NCBI GenBank assembly: GCA_034430175.1
Contig: DAOUFI010000007.1
Span: 111,912 to 175,911 of the forward strand
DNA length: 64,000 nt
Source of the DNA: UBA6107 sp034430175
Lineage (GTDB): Bacteria > Chloroflexota > Anaerolineae > Anaerolineales > Anaerolineaceae
Direction of reading: 5' to 3'
Of this stretch, positions 52,080 to 61,195 are shown in pieces. Below the pieces are notes generated by a model. That model was given only the letters and a program-made list of their open reading frames with translations, ran no database searches and was not told the origin of the DNA. The position numbers and the translations under genes were made by a program. Numbering within the stretch: the stretch's first letter is position 1; every line of letters begins with the position of its first letter.

Positions 52080-52802
52080 ATGAGCTCAAAGCAATATATC
52101 CGCATTGAAGACTTGCGGAAGACTTACAAGATGGGTGAAACCCTGGTGCACGCTCTGGCCGGCGTCAACCTGGGAATCGCGGAAGCCTCGTTCACGGTAA
52201 TCATGGGGCCTTCCGGTTCGGGGAAGAGTACCCTGCTTTACCTGCTAGGTGGTCTGGATAAGGTTACATCAGGAAAGATTGACGTGAACGGTCAATTGAT
52301 CTCTGAAATGGATGAAAATTCACTTGCCGAGTATCGCCAAAAAGATGTCGGATTTATCTTCCAGTCTTTCAACCTGATCGTGTCGATGACAGCGGAGGAA
52401 AACGTGGCCTTCCCCCTGCGGTTTTCGGGGGTGGCACCGTCTGAACGGAAATCACGTTCAATCGAGTTGATGGAGAAAGTAGGTCTGAAGGAACGCATTG
52501 GTCATAAGCCTACTGAGCTTTCAGGCGGTCAACAGCAGCGCGTGGCTATCGCCAGGGCTTTAATCTACGATCCTCCATTGATTCTTGCGGATGAACCTAC
52601 TGGTAATCTCGACAGTAGCAGTGGTTTCGCGATCATGGAAACGCTTTCGGATCTGCATCGAAATGGAAAAACCGTTATCGTGGTCACACATGACCAGCGC
52701 ATGATGCAATTCGCTACGAACAGAGTATATTTGTTGGATGGAAATATCGTCGATGAAAACGAATTCTTGTCTGCGACCCAGTTACAGATGAAGCAGGCTT
52801 AG
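52080..52802 (+). CDS. LolD/MacB-type ABC transporter ATPase
   Basis: ATPase of 240 residues: Walker A GPSGSGKSTLLYLLGGLD (about residues 44-61), Q-loop FIFQSFNLI, signature LSGGQQQRVAIARAL, Walker B LILADEPTGNLDS and switch VVTHDQRM. The start is the ATG at 52080, where the family's usual IRIEDLRKTYKMG begins; an upstream frame overlaps the Yip1 gene. It works with the FtsX-like permease two genes downstream in a MacB-like exporter. Confidence 0.92.
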   Translation: MSSKQYIRIEDLRKTYKMGETLVHALAGVNLGIAEASFTVIMGPSGSGKSTLLYLLGGLDKVTSGKIDVNGQLISEMDENSLAEYRQKDVGFIFQSFNLIVSMTAEENVAFPLRFSGVAPSERKSRSIELMEKVGLKERIGHKPTELSGGQQQRVAIARALIYDPPLILADEPTGNLDSSSGFAIMETLSDLHRNGKTVIVVTHDQRMMQFATNRVYLLDGNIVDENEFLSATQLQMKQA

Positions 52803-52821
52803 ATACTGAGAGGAATACATT

Positions 52822-54618
52822 ATGAAGAAGAGAACATACCAATCGATTACGGGATTATTTTTAGTCCTTTGTCTGGCATTGACGGCCCTCCCCGCGCAAG
52901 CCGCGCGAGTTGGAGAATTAATTCAATCCGCGCCGTTAGCTGAGGCGGCCTTCAGTGTAGCCGCAGATTCGAGCGCTAAAACTGGGATCGCAGGGTCGAT
53001 CGTTTCTTATACCCTCACAGTGACCAATAAAACAGCCGCAGACCTGCCGGTCACTATTAGTAGTCCGGTTTCAGTTAGTGGTTGGGACCCTGCTCCTTCG
53101 GTGGATACTGGCTCATTGACCGTGCCAGCGTCTGGGAAAGCTAGTTTCACTTTGAATGTGCCGATTCCTTCAGGAGCGACAGCTGGGCAGAATGATATCC
53201 AGAACGTCACTGTAACAGATGGAGTCGATTCAACGACGGTGAGTGTCACCACAACAGTGAAAGCCCCTACTGCCGGGGGGCGACCTGTGATCATGGTGGC
53301 AGCTTATTATCTCAATTCTGGCAAAATTGCCGCTGGCAATGACTTTGAGTTAGCTGTAAAGTTTAAAAATACCGGGCAGGATATTGCCCGTAATATTGTC
53401 GTTTCGTTCGATGGTGGTACCAGTTTCTACCCCAAGAATTCAGGTGGAATCAGTTCAATATCAGCCATAGGCGCAGGTGACAACAAGACCACCAAACAGA
53501 CATTTACTGGCGCGGCGGAATTGGCCTGGACGGAAATCGCCACGATCAAGGTGTCTGTTTCGTACACAGATTCTGCCGGCACGGCCTATTCAGACACATT
53601 TACCCTTACCTTTGATGTACAAACAGGAAATAATTCGGGGTATAACGCCACCGCCACGCCCGCTGCCGCAAACGAGCCGCAGCTCGTCATCACCGGATAT
53701 AAGATCGACGTGGACCTGCTTCAACCGGGAACGATCTTTAACCTGACTCTTGATATCAAGAATATGGGAAATTCAGACGCGCAGGCAGTATCGATTGTCA
53801 TGGGTGGGGGTGGAACTTCATCCAATTCAGATTCAGGGACACCAGCAGCCGGGGGAGTTTCAGGAGCTGGAGGAGAACTGACAAACTTTGCTCCACTCGA
53901 TAGCGCGAATGTCCTCTACCTTGGGAATGTGGCCAGTGGCGCTACGGTTTCACTGACTTCCAAGTTGATCGTCAATGTTTCGACCGAACCGGGTGTTTAC
54001 ACCATGAAGTTTTCATTCGTGTACAGTGACAGTAAAGGCAACCGGGTGGTGGATGATCAGAGTATTACTTTGCTGGTTTACTCACTCCCGCAGATCGCTG
54101 TCGATTTTTATCGCGATCCTGGCGTGTTTTTTGTAGGAACACCAACCGTTCTTCCCATCCAGGTGACCAATCTTGGGAAGAAATCGAACGTTATGGGAAA
54201 CATGAAAGTTACTGCCGAAGGCGAGGATATCACCAATAATGTTTCTTTGGTGGGAACTCTGGATCCGGGAGGATATTACACGCTCGATGCTGAGTTCACT
54301 CCATCAAAACCAGGCCCATTGGATATCATAGTAACGATCAACTACAACGATGATTTCAATCAACCAAGGACGATTGAGCAAAAGATCACCATCAACGTTG
54401 AAGCAGCCATGGAAATTACACCTGAACCCGGAATTGAAGGAGGAGAAACAGGTGGAAAGCCAGGAATGCCGGTTGACGTGGTGCCTGAAACATTCTGGCA
54501 CAAGATACTTCGTTTCCTCAAAGGGCTGTTCGGTCTGGATAGTGGGCTGGAAAATCAATCGACACCTTCAGTCGAGGCCACTCCTGAGGTTCCCTCTTAT
54601 TACAGTCCCAAGGGATAG
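52822..54618 (+). CDS. Large secreted CARDB/NEW3-type repeat protein
   Basis: Exported protein of 598 residues: signal peptide (about residues 1-27, ending ALPAQA), then several immunoglobulin-like beta modules of the CARDB/NEW3 or S-layer type (recurring patterns such as YTLTVTNKTAADLPVTI, FNLTLDIKNMGNSDAQAVSI and LPIQVTNLGKKSNVMGN). The C-terminus is Glu/Pro-rich with an amphipathic stretch and no clear membrane anchor. Located between the ATPase and permease of a MacB-like exporter, in the position usually held by a MacA-type adaptor. Confidence 0.8.
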   Translation: MKKRTYQSITGLFLVLCLALTALPAQAARVGELIQSAPLAEAAFSVAADSSAKTGIAGSIVSYTLTVTNKTAADLPVTISSPVSVSGWDPAPSVDTGSLTVPASGKASFTLNVPIPSGATAGQNDIQNVTVTDGVDSTTVSVTTTVKAPTAGGRPVIMVAAYYLNSGKIAAGNDFELAVKFKNTGQDIARNIVVSFDGGTSFYPKNSGGISSISAIGAGDNKTTKQTFTGAAELAWTEIATIKVSVSYTDSAGTAYSDTFTLTFDVQTGNNSGYNATATPAAANEPQLVITGYKIDVDLLQPGTIFNLTLDIKNMGNSDAQAVSIVMGGGGTSSNSDSGTPAAGGVSGAGGELTNFAPLDSANVLYLGNVASGATVSLTSKLIVNVSTEPGVYTMKFSFVYSDSKGNRVVDDQSITLLVYSLPQIAVDFYRDPGVFFVGTPTVLPIQVTNLGKKSNVMGNMKVTAEGEDITNNVSLVGTLDPGGYYTLDAEFTPSKPGPLDIIVTINYNDDFNQPRTIEQKITINVEAAMEITPEPGIEGGETGGKPGMPVDVVPETFWHKILRFLKGLFGLDSGLENQSTPSVEATPEVPSYYSPKG

Positions 54619-54629
54619 GCGGTTTCGTA

Positions 54630-55955
54630 ATGAAGTTTCTTGATCTGGTAAGCCTGGTTTTTTATAATCTCAGCCGGCGCAAAGGCAGGGTTGTCCTAAC
54701 CGCCATTGGTGTGGTTATTGGTACCGCGGCGGTGGTGATCCTGGTGTCATTGGCGGTAGGTTTGCAGAAGAATGCCACCAGCCAGTTGTGGGGAATCAAT
54801 GATCTGAGCAGTATCGAGGTTTATCCCGGCTACACGGAAACCGCGGCTAGTGGAAGTATGAGTGGACTGAAGGGTGGGGGAAGTGGAAGCGACGGAATGA
54901 AATATCTGACGCCCGCTGCCATTGAAAGCATAAAGGAGATTAGCGGAGTAAAACAGGTAATTATCCAAGATTACCTGCAAAACGGTTCTGAGCTTGTTTT
55001 CGGCAAATTGCATAACTATGGAAATATCATGGGCGTGAGTGTGAACGACCTTTCTGATATGGGACTCTCGGTCAGTTCAGGAACCACCCAATTGGATAAA
55101 GGCACCGCGATCATTGGCAGCTGGATCGAACAAGGCTTTTACGATCCCAAGGCGAGACCCGGTGATGACCCTGTTACGCCTCCCGATCTGCTGGGCCAAT
55201 CCGTAAAGATGACGATTTACAAATACACTGCCGATGGACAGATGATCCAAAAAACGGTCTCCTTTCGAGTGGTGGGTGTCCTCAGCTCAACCAAGGGCAG
55301 TGCTGACAACACAATATATATGCGATTGGATGATGTAACGGCTTTCAATGAATGGTCGCGCGGAACACGCATCAACCGTAATAAAGAAGGTTATTCAATG
55401 GTGTTGGTAAAGGCTCAGGATGTCAGTTCCGTGCTGGATATCACCCAATCGATCAACGACCTTGGCTATCAGGCGTACACTCCCCAATCTACCGTGCAGA
55501 GTATCAACAGCTTTTTCCTCGTTCTGCAGGTGGTATTCGGCGGTGTAGGCGCCATTGCCCTGTTGGTAGCGGCTATTGGCATTGCCAACACCATGACCAT
55601 GGCCATTCTTGAAAGAACACGCGAGATTGGCATCATGAAGGCAATCGGCGCCAAGAATAAGGATATTCTCAGCATCTTCCTTGGTGAAGCTGCCGGGATA
55701 GGACTGGTCGGTGGTATCGGCGGGGTGGTCATCGGATGGGGAGCAAGTAAGTTGCTCAACGTAATCGCCATCTCATATTTCTCAAGTCAAACCAGTTCAG
55801 CGATGGGTACATCGCTTTCCATGGTCACTTCAACACCAATTTGGCTGGTCGGATTTGCCCTGGTGTTTTCAATTATCGTTGGGTTGCTGTCCGGGCTTGT
55901 ACCGGCTATTCAAGCAGCGTCGTTGATACCAGTCAATGCTCTGAAATATGAATGA
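54630..55955 (+). CDS. MacB-like ABC transporter permease
   Basis: FtsX-like permease of 441 residues: N-terminal membrane segment (RRKGRVVLTAIGVVIGTAAVVILVSL by position about 17-42), a large extracytoplasmic MacB-PCD domain (about 50-290) and three C-terminal membrane segments containing VGAIALLVAAIGIANTM, the ERTREIGIMKAIGA coupling motif and a final ALKYE. Typical MacB four-segment topology. Starts 11 bases after the CARDB protein stop. Confidence 0.9.
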   Translation: MKFLDLVSLVFYNLSRRKGRVVLTAIGVVIGTAAVVILVSLAVGLQKNATSQLWGINDLSSIEVYPGYTETAASGSMSGLKGGGSGSDGMKYLTPAAIESIKEISGVKQVIIQDYLQNGSELVFGKLHNYGNIMGVSVNDLSDMGLSVSSGTTQLDKGTAIIGSWIEQGFYDPKARPGDDPVTPPDLLGQSVKMTIYKYTADGQMIQKTVSFRVVGVLSSTKGSADNTIYMRLDDVTAFNEWSRGTRINRNKEGYSMVLVKAQDVSSVLDITQSINDLGYQAYTPQSTVQSINSFFLVLQVVFGGVGAIALLVAAIGIANTMTMAILERTREIGIMKAIGAKNKDILSIFLGEAAGIGLVGGIGGVVIGWGASKLLNVIAISYFSSQTSSAMGTSLSMVTSTPIWLVGFALVFSIIVGLLSGLVPAIQAASLIPVNALKYE

Positions 55956-55976
55956 GATTCAAAAAGGGGATTCGTG

Positions 55977-56414
55977 ATGAAAATGCCTCCCAACGATGTA
56001 ATGGTCAGGCGATACCGCGCCGGTTTGGGCAGGGTGGTTGGCCGTATGATCTTATTATTGACGACTATCGGACGGAAATCGGGAAACCCGCATACTGTAG
56101 CCGTACAATATGAAAAGATCGACGATAAATACTTCATCGGCGCAGCCAACGGGCAGAAAAGCGACTGGTACCGGAACATTTTGGTTCACCCCGAAGTTGA
56201 ATTAGAAATCGGAAGCCAAAAATTGCGTGGGGTCGCCGAGCCTTTATTGGGGGAGGAAAAGATCCTCGATTTCATGAGCTACCGATTAAACAAACACCCA
56301 CTGATGATCGGCATGATCTTGAAGATGGATGGTTGTTCCTTCAAACCCACCCAGGACGAATTGCGGGATTATTGCCGACGCATCACAGTGGTGATGATCA
56401 CACCGGTATCTTAA
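55977..56414 (+). CDS. Nitroreductase/deazaflavin-dependent (DUF385) protein
   Basis: Protein of 145 residues with a split-barrel fold of the F420-dependent nitroreductase (DUF385) family: LLLTTIGRKSGNPHTVAVQY (about residues 22-41), WYRNILVHPEVELEIGSQKLRG (about 61-82). The GTG ATG at 55974/55977 gives two possible starts after GGGGATTC; the ATG is chosen. Follows the MacB-like permease after 21 bases, last gene of the operon. Cofactor could be F420 or FMN. Confidence 0.8.
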   Translation: MKMPPNDVMVRRYRAGLGRVVGRMILLLTTIGRKSGNPHTVAVQYEKIDDKYFIGAANGQKSDWYRNILVHPEVELEIGSQKLRGVAEPLLGEEKILDFMSYRLNKHPLMIGMILKMDGCSFKPTQDELRDYCRRITVVMITPVS

Positions 56415-56483
56415 GAAACTTGTCCAAATAAAACCAGCGTATAATTGATTGCGTAAATCCATAATCTTTTATCCGGAGGCAAA

Positions 56484-58142
56484 ATGTCGGTTCCTCGAAC
56501 TGTCCGTGCTCCCCGCGGTACTCAACTCACCTGTAAGAATTGGCAAATTGAAGCAGTCTATCGCATGATCCAGAATAATCTGGATCCTGATGTGGCTGAA
56601 CGTCCACAGGATCTGGTCGTTTACGGCGGCCGTGGGCAAGCCGCACGCAGTTGGGAGGCATTTGACGCCATTTTAGATTCCCTGCGCAACCTTGAACCGG
56701 ATGAGACCCTGCTGGTGCAATCTGGAAAACCGGTTGCGATCTTCAAAAGCCACAAAGACGCGCCGCGGGTGTTGATCGCCAATTCAAACCTGGTTCCTCA
56801 CTGGGCCACCCAGGCGCATTTTGACAATCTGGCGACCAAAGGTCTCATTATGTACGGTCAGATGACGGCAGGCTCCTGGATCTATATCGGCACACAGGGC
56901 ATTCTACAGGGGACTTATGAAACGCTGGGTTCATTGGCACGGCAGAAGGGATGGTCTTCACTGCGCGGAAGATTGACACTGACGGCCGGTCTGGGAGGGA
57001 TGGGCGGCGCGCAACCACTGGCGATCACCATGAACGAGGGGGTTGGTCTATGCGTGGAAGTCGATCCTGAGCGGGCACGCCGACGCAAGGAAACCGGATA
57101 CGTGGACGTGGTGGTGGATTCCCTTGAAGAAGCCATGACTCTGGTGGAAGAAGCCAAGGAGCAAAAGATTCCCCGCTCCATCGGGCTGATCGGTAACGCG
57201 GCGGAAATCTACCCCGAGTTATTGTTGCACGGCGTAATCCCAGATGTGGTCACTGACCAAACACCAGCACACGATGTGATGAGCTATGTCCCGGCCGGTT
57301 TGAGTTTGGAAGAAGCCGCCAAATTACGAAAAGACGATCCGCGGGAATACGAACGTCGTTCTCTCGATTCAATGTCGAAACATGTACTGGCAATGCTCGA
57401 ATTCCAGAAGCGCGGCGCGGAGGTGTTCGATTATGGCAACAACCTGCGCCAGCGTGCTTACGATAACGGTGTGAAAGACGCGTTCAGCTTCCCGGGTTTT
57501 GTCCCCGCGTATATCCGTCCTCTGTTTTGTGAGGGGAAGGGTCCCTTCCGCTGGGTGGCGCTTTCGGGTGATCCGGAGGATATTTATCGCACTGATGAAG
57601 CTGTGGCTGCCCTGTTCCCGGAAGATGGACATTTGCAGCGTTGGCTAAAGATGGCGCGCGAGCAGATCCATTTCCAAGGGCTGCCCTCACGTATTTGCTG
57701 GCTGGGTTACGGTGAACGCGCCAAGGCGGGTTTGAAGTTCAACGAACTGGTAGCCAAGGGAATTGTCAAGGCGCCGATTGTGATCGGACGCGATCATCTT
57801 GACGCGGGGTCCGTGGCTTCACCTAACCGTGAAACAGAAGGGATGATGGACGGGACAGATGCCGTGAGCGACTGGCCCATCCTGAACGCGCTCATCAATA
57901 CCGCGGGGGGAGCCACCTGGGTTTCGTTCCATCACGGCGGCGGCGTAGGCATTGGATATTCGCAGCATGCCGGCATGGTGATCGTGGCCGACGGCAGTGA
58001 AGATGCCGCGATTCGCATCCAGCGTGTGCTGACCACCGATCCAGGTATGGGCGTGGTGCGTCACGCCGACGCGGGCTACCCTGAAGCCATCGAAGCAGCC
58101 AAACGCATGGGCATCAAGATCCCCATGCTGAAGAAGGATTAG
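56484..58142 (+). CDS. hutU: Urocanate hydratase
   Basis: Converts urocanate to imidazolone propionate in histidine breakdown, using NAD as prosthetic group. The 552 residues cover the full family length. Diagnostic stretches: YGGRGQAARSWEAFDAIL, VLIANSNLVPHWATQ, GLGGMGGAQPLA, and DGTDAVSDWPILNAL followed by TWVSFHHGGGVGIGYSQHAG. GGAGG precedes the ATG. No other hut gene is adjacent; the two downstream genes on the same strand encode unrelated membrane proteins. Confidence 0.95.
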   Translation: MSVPRTVRAPRGTQLTCKNWQIEAVYRMIQNNLDPDVAERPQDLVVYGGRGQAARSWEAFDAILDSLRNLEPDETLLVQSGKPVAIFKSHKDAPRVLIANSNLVPHWATQAHFDNLATKGLIMYGQMTAGSWIYIGTQGILQGTYETLGSLARQKGWSSLRGRLTLTAGLGGMGGAQPLAITMNEGVGLCVEVDPERARRRKETGYVDVVVDSLEEAMTLVEEAKEQKIPRSIGLIGNAAEIYPELLLHGVIPDVVTDQTPAHDVMSYVPAGLSLEEAAKLRKDDPREYERRSLDSMSKHVLAMLEFQKRGAEVFDYGNNLRQRAYDNGVKDAFSFPGFVPAYIRPLFCEGKGPFRWVALSGDPEDIYRTDEAVAALFPEDGHLQRWLKMAREQIHFQGLPSRICWLGYGERAKAGLKFNELVAKGIVKAPIVIGRDHLDAGSVASPNRETEGMMDGTDAVSDWPILNALINTAGGATWVSFHHGGGVGIGYSQHAGMVIVADGSEDAAIRIQRVLTTDPGMGVVRHADAGYPEAIEAAKRMGIKIPMLKKD

Positions 58143-58148
58143 TCAGAA

Positions 58149-58493
58149 ATGCGCCGCAGCCTGATCGGGTTCTTATTGGCCATCCTATTAGGTTTAGCTG
58201 CCGGGCTTTTCTACGGCTGGGTCATCAACCCTGGACCGGTGAAAAATGGCACGATCAGCAGCCTGCGCGCCGATTTTCAAACCGATTATGTTCTGATGGT
58301 CGCGGAAGCCTATCCCAATGAAACGGATACCGCGGCTGCGGTGACATTACTGCAGCAGGTAAACACCAAGGACCCGAGACAGATTGTTCAAAACGCGCTG
58401 TTGACGGCGCAGCAATTAGGATATTCGGAGGCAGATCTTCAAAGCTTGAAGGGACTGCAGGCCCGCCTGATGAATTGGGAGGGCGCTCAATGA
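58149..58493 (+). CDS. Small single-span membrane protein, paralogue A
   Basis: Protein of 114 residues: N-terminal anchor (about residues 5-27, GFLLAILLGLAAGLFYGW), then a helical extracytoplasmic domain with SLRADFQTDYVLMVAEAYPN and ALLTAQQLGYSE. Its layout and several residues match the N-terminal half of the following gene, suggesting a tandem duplication. The family is not recognised. Starts 6 bases after hutU and overlaps the next gene by 4 bases. Confidence 0.65.
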   Translation: MRRSLIGFLLAILLGLAAGLFYGWVINPGPVKNGTISSLRADFQTDYVLMVAEAYPNETDTAAAVTLLQQVNTKDPRQIVQNALLTAQQLGYSEADLQSLKGLQARLMNWEGAQ

Positions 58494-59341
58494 AAGAGAA
58501 GCGTCCGCCGCTTTACCTCATCACCGGCATTATCATCGGTTTGCTGGTGGGAATTTTGATCTCCAGGGTTATTCTCCCGGTCAGATACACCGACACCAGC
58601 CCGGACACATTGAGCGCGGCGCAAAAGGAGATCTACCGCGCCTTGATCGCTCGAACATACCTTTACGAGGGCGACGCGGCCAGAGCTTTCACACGCCTGG
58701 CCCTCCTGGGTGGAACGAATAGCGGCAACGATCTCGTGGAACAGGCTCAACAAATGGTGGCGGAGAATGGAGACACGTTATCAGCGAAGGGGTTGGCGCT
58801 GTTAGCTGGAGCCATGACTGACCCGAATCAAGTAATCACGCCATTGTCAAACGCTCAATTCGCTTTCACTCCTGAGCTACCCACAGTCACGAACGCTGCT
58901 CCTACCATTGTAAAAACCCAAACAGCCATTCCCCCGACATCGACTCCTTTTGCCACATACACCCCAAGACCTACGGCCACCCCGAAACCAACCCAGGGGG
59001 CACCCTATCAATTGGTCGGAGAACCAAAACAGGTTTGCGACACGAAAAGCGGCAGATCACTTTTGATGGTCTATGTTTATGACTCTGAAGGCGACGGGGT
59101 CAGCGGGGTGCAAATCGAGATCACAGTTACAGACGGTGGATCGAGTTATTTCTTTACCGGATTGTATCCAGAGATTAGCAGTGGATACGCGGATTACGAG
59201 ATGGTGGCGGGCATCATCTACAATCTGCGGGTGGGCAGCGGGGGAGACTTGATCACTGGGTTGGAAGCTCCGCAATGCCCAGCCGGAGATGGAAATGCCT
59301 ATGCGGGAAGCCTGGAACTGAAGTTCAAGCAATCAGAATAA
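58490..59341 (+). CDS. Membrane-anchored surface protein, paralogue B
   Basis: Protein of 283 residues: N-terminal anchor (about residues 9-30), a helical domain (about 35-115; IYRALIARTYLYEGDAARAFTRL) resembling the previous protein, a Pro/Thr-rich linker (about 130-170, TSTPFATYTPRPTATPKPT) and a C-terminal beta domain with paired Cys residues (KQVCDTKSGRSLL and EAPQCPAGDG) resembling a Gly-rich carboxypeptidase-regulatory-like fold. Start chosen at the ATG at 58490 behind GGGAGGG. Likely a cell-surface protein; function unknown. Confidence 0.68.
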   Translation: MKEKRPPLYLITGIIIGLLVGILISRVILPVRYTDTSPDTLSAAQKEIYRALIARTYLYEGDAARAFTRLALLGGTNSGNDLVEQAQQMVAENGDTLSAKGLALLAGAMTDPNQVITPLSNAQFAFTPELPTVTNAAPTIVKTQTAIPPTSTPFATYTPRPTATPKPTQGAPYQLVGEPKQVCDTKSGRSLLMVYVYDSEGDGVSGVQIEITVTDGGSSYFFTGLYPEISSGYADYEMVAGIIYNLRVGSGGDLITGLEAPQCPAGDGNAYAGSLELKFKQSE

Positions 59342-59342
59342 A

Positions 59343-59369
59343 AAATCTCCCCGATCACCGGGGAGATTT
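59343..59369. terminator. Bidirectional intrinsic terminator
   Basis: AAATCTCCCCG-ATCAC-CGGGGAGATTT, 11 perfect pairs, between convergent stops. Confidence 0.88.
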
Positions 59370-59386
59370 GCTTTCGCTAAGCCGTA

Positions 59387-60829
59387 TTATTGCTTCATGG
59401 CGTCGTTGTAGATCCAATCATTTCCCAGATAGATGATGATATCCGCGCTGGCATCGGGATCATAATGATTGACCATCAAATTTGCCGAAACGGACATAAA
59501 GTTCTGCAGGTATGCCGCTGAATATGGGGTATTGCCATAAACTATCTTTGTATAAGTGGTGGAGTCTGTATTTCCCGTTCCGACCACGTTAAACCCCTGC
59601 GCTTTGAGCAGCGTCGCGGTACGGTCAGCGAGATCGCCCACCTGGGTGCCGTTCAAGATCTGGATGCGAGCGCCTTCAGCCAGGGCAAGGGTCAGCGCGT
59701 CATTTGTGTTCAAAGTGATTGGAGCTGTAGCAGCGCCCGCGGAGAACATCTGATCGCGCAACTTGCGGATCTCAGAGCGATCTGGTACGAGAACATTATA
59801 TGTGTATCCATTGTAAAAGATTGTCTCCGGTGAGGCCATCGTGTAATCGATGTTATAGGTGGTCATGTTCGCTTTTGGAATCTTCATCACCAATGTAGCA
59901 AGTTGGATGGCCTGGTCGAGAGTCATGTCGGTTTGCACTCCGGCAGAGACATCGTTATAGATCGCCGGTGCTTTGGAGATGAGGGTGGGAAGCATATTGA
60001 AGTCCATCACGCGGTCGCGAATGGATGTGATCACTTCCATCTGGCGCTGACCGCGACCCACGTCCTGAAGGTCGTCGCCGCAGTTTTCACGGCAGCGGGC
60101 ATAAGCAAGGGCATAAGAGCCGGGCAGGGTGTAAGTACCGGCTTTGATCCAGAAATTATTCCCATCCCCCTTCCAGTCAAGCAACATATCGGATTTCAAA
60201 GTGACTTTAACGCCACCGATTTCATCAATGAGCTTTACAAATGTATCCAGGTTGACGATGGCGTAATAATTGATGTCGATGCCCAGAAGGTCCTGCACGG
60301 TCTCTTCCACCAGTTTGGGGCCGGTCATGCCGGGGATGGTTGAACCTTCACCTTTGCCATAAGCGGTGTTGATTTTATCCTTACCATACCCGGGGATATC
60401 CACCCACAAATCACGGCGGATGGACAAAGCGCCGATCGTCTGCGAAACGGGATCAACGGTCACCAGGATCATGGTATCGGTCAACTTTTGGTTCATGTCG
60501 CGAGCTTCTCGCGATTGTGAATAGTCGAGACCAAGTAGAAGGATGTTGACGCGGCTTTTACCGTCCCAGGGTTTGCTGCTGGTATTGTTGGTCTGCACGG
60601 CCTGTGTGGCAACACCTGTCGCATTGGGATTGGCTGTGGGAGCTACCGGCGCGCCGGGCAGAGAGGTCAGGGACCAACCTTTCACCAGTTGATATACAAA
60701 CCTACCACCAACAAATGCCAGGAGAATGCCAACAACCACAAACGCCGCGAGCAACCCTTTGGTCAGGTTGTCCATCGGGGCTTTCTTTTTTGGCCTTCTT
60801 GCCATGGAGTAATTTCTGTTTTGAGACAT
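59387..60829 (-). CDS. LytR-CpsA-Psr family protein
   Basis: LCP protein of 480 residues: membrane segment (about 26-48), LCP catalytic domain (about 90-320) with VNILLLGLDYSQS, DTMILVTVDPVSQTIGALSIRRDLWVDIPGYGKDKIN (given here by its position near residues 138-175) and YARCRENCGDDLQDVGRGQR, whose Asp and Arg residues bind the lipid pyrophosphate, plus a C-terminal LytR_C domain (about 395-475). LCP proteins attach glycopolymers to the cell wall or envelope. The start at 60829 follows GAGGG. Confidence 0.92.
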   Translation of the reverse strand: MSQNRNYSMARRPKKKAPMDNLTKGLLAAFVVVGILLAFVGGRFVYQLVKGWSLTSLPGAPVAPTANPNATGVATQAVQTNNTSSKPWDGKSRVNILLLGLDYSQSREARDMNQKLTDTMILVTVDPVSQTIGALSIRRDLWVDIPGYGKDKINTAYGKGEGSTIPGMTGPKLVEETVQDLLGIDINYYAIVNLDTFVKLIDEIGGVKVTLKSDMLLDWKGDGNNFWIKAGTYTLPGSYALAYARCRENCGDDLQDVGRGQRQMEVITSIRDRVMDFNMLPTLISKAPAIYNDVSAGVQTDMTLDQAIQLATLVMKIPKANMTTYNIDYTMASPETIFYNGYTYNVLVPDRSEIRKLRDQMFSAGAATAPITLNTNDALTLALAEGARIQILNGTQVGDLADRTATLLKAQGFNVVGTGNTDSTTYTKIVYGNTPYSAAYLQNFMSVSANLMVNHYDPDASADIIIYLGNDWIYNDAMKQ

Positions 60830-60930
60830 CGGGTTGGAACCCTCACTTCATGAAAGGATTAATAGTAAATACGATTATTGCAAGAATAATACCAACTTTA
60901 ACGCGCATTATAACATTGAAATATGGAGGT

Positions 60931-61152
60931 TTATTCGGGCCTGGGAGGAGGAATGGGGAGGTCTTTTTCGACAACATTTTGCCATTTTTCTCCCTCGGTA
61001 ATCAGCATCACCGGGATATCTTCCACAATCGGGTATTTCCTACCACAATCCGCGCAGATAAGCCAGAATTCTTTATAGGTTTTTAGCAATCCACCTTTTT
61101 GTTGGACGCATGATGGACAACGAAGGATCGCGATCAAATCGGAATTTACCAT
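60931..61152 (-). CDS. Trm112-family zinc ribbon protein
   Basis: Protein of 73 residues: two pairs of Cys, CPSC (about residues 12-15) and CADC (about 33-36), followed by GRKYPIVEDIPVML, the typical Trm112/YcaR profile. Trm112 proteins activate methyltransferases; the bacterial partner here is unknown. GGAG lies 6 bases before the ATG, and TAGAAT upstream is a candidate -10. Confidence 0.87.
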   Translation of the reverse strand: MVNSDLIAILRCPSCVQQKGGLLKTYKEFWLICADCGRKYPIVEDIPVMLITEGEKWQNVVEKDLPIPPPRPE

Positions 61153-61195
61153 GGTTGCTCCAATTCCTTGTGAATAATGGCTATTCTACCATCAG

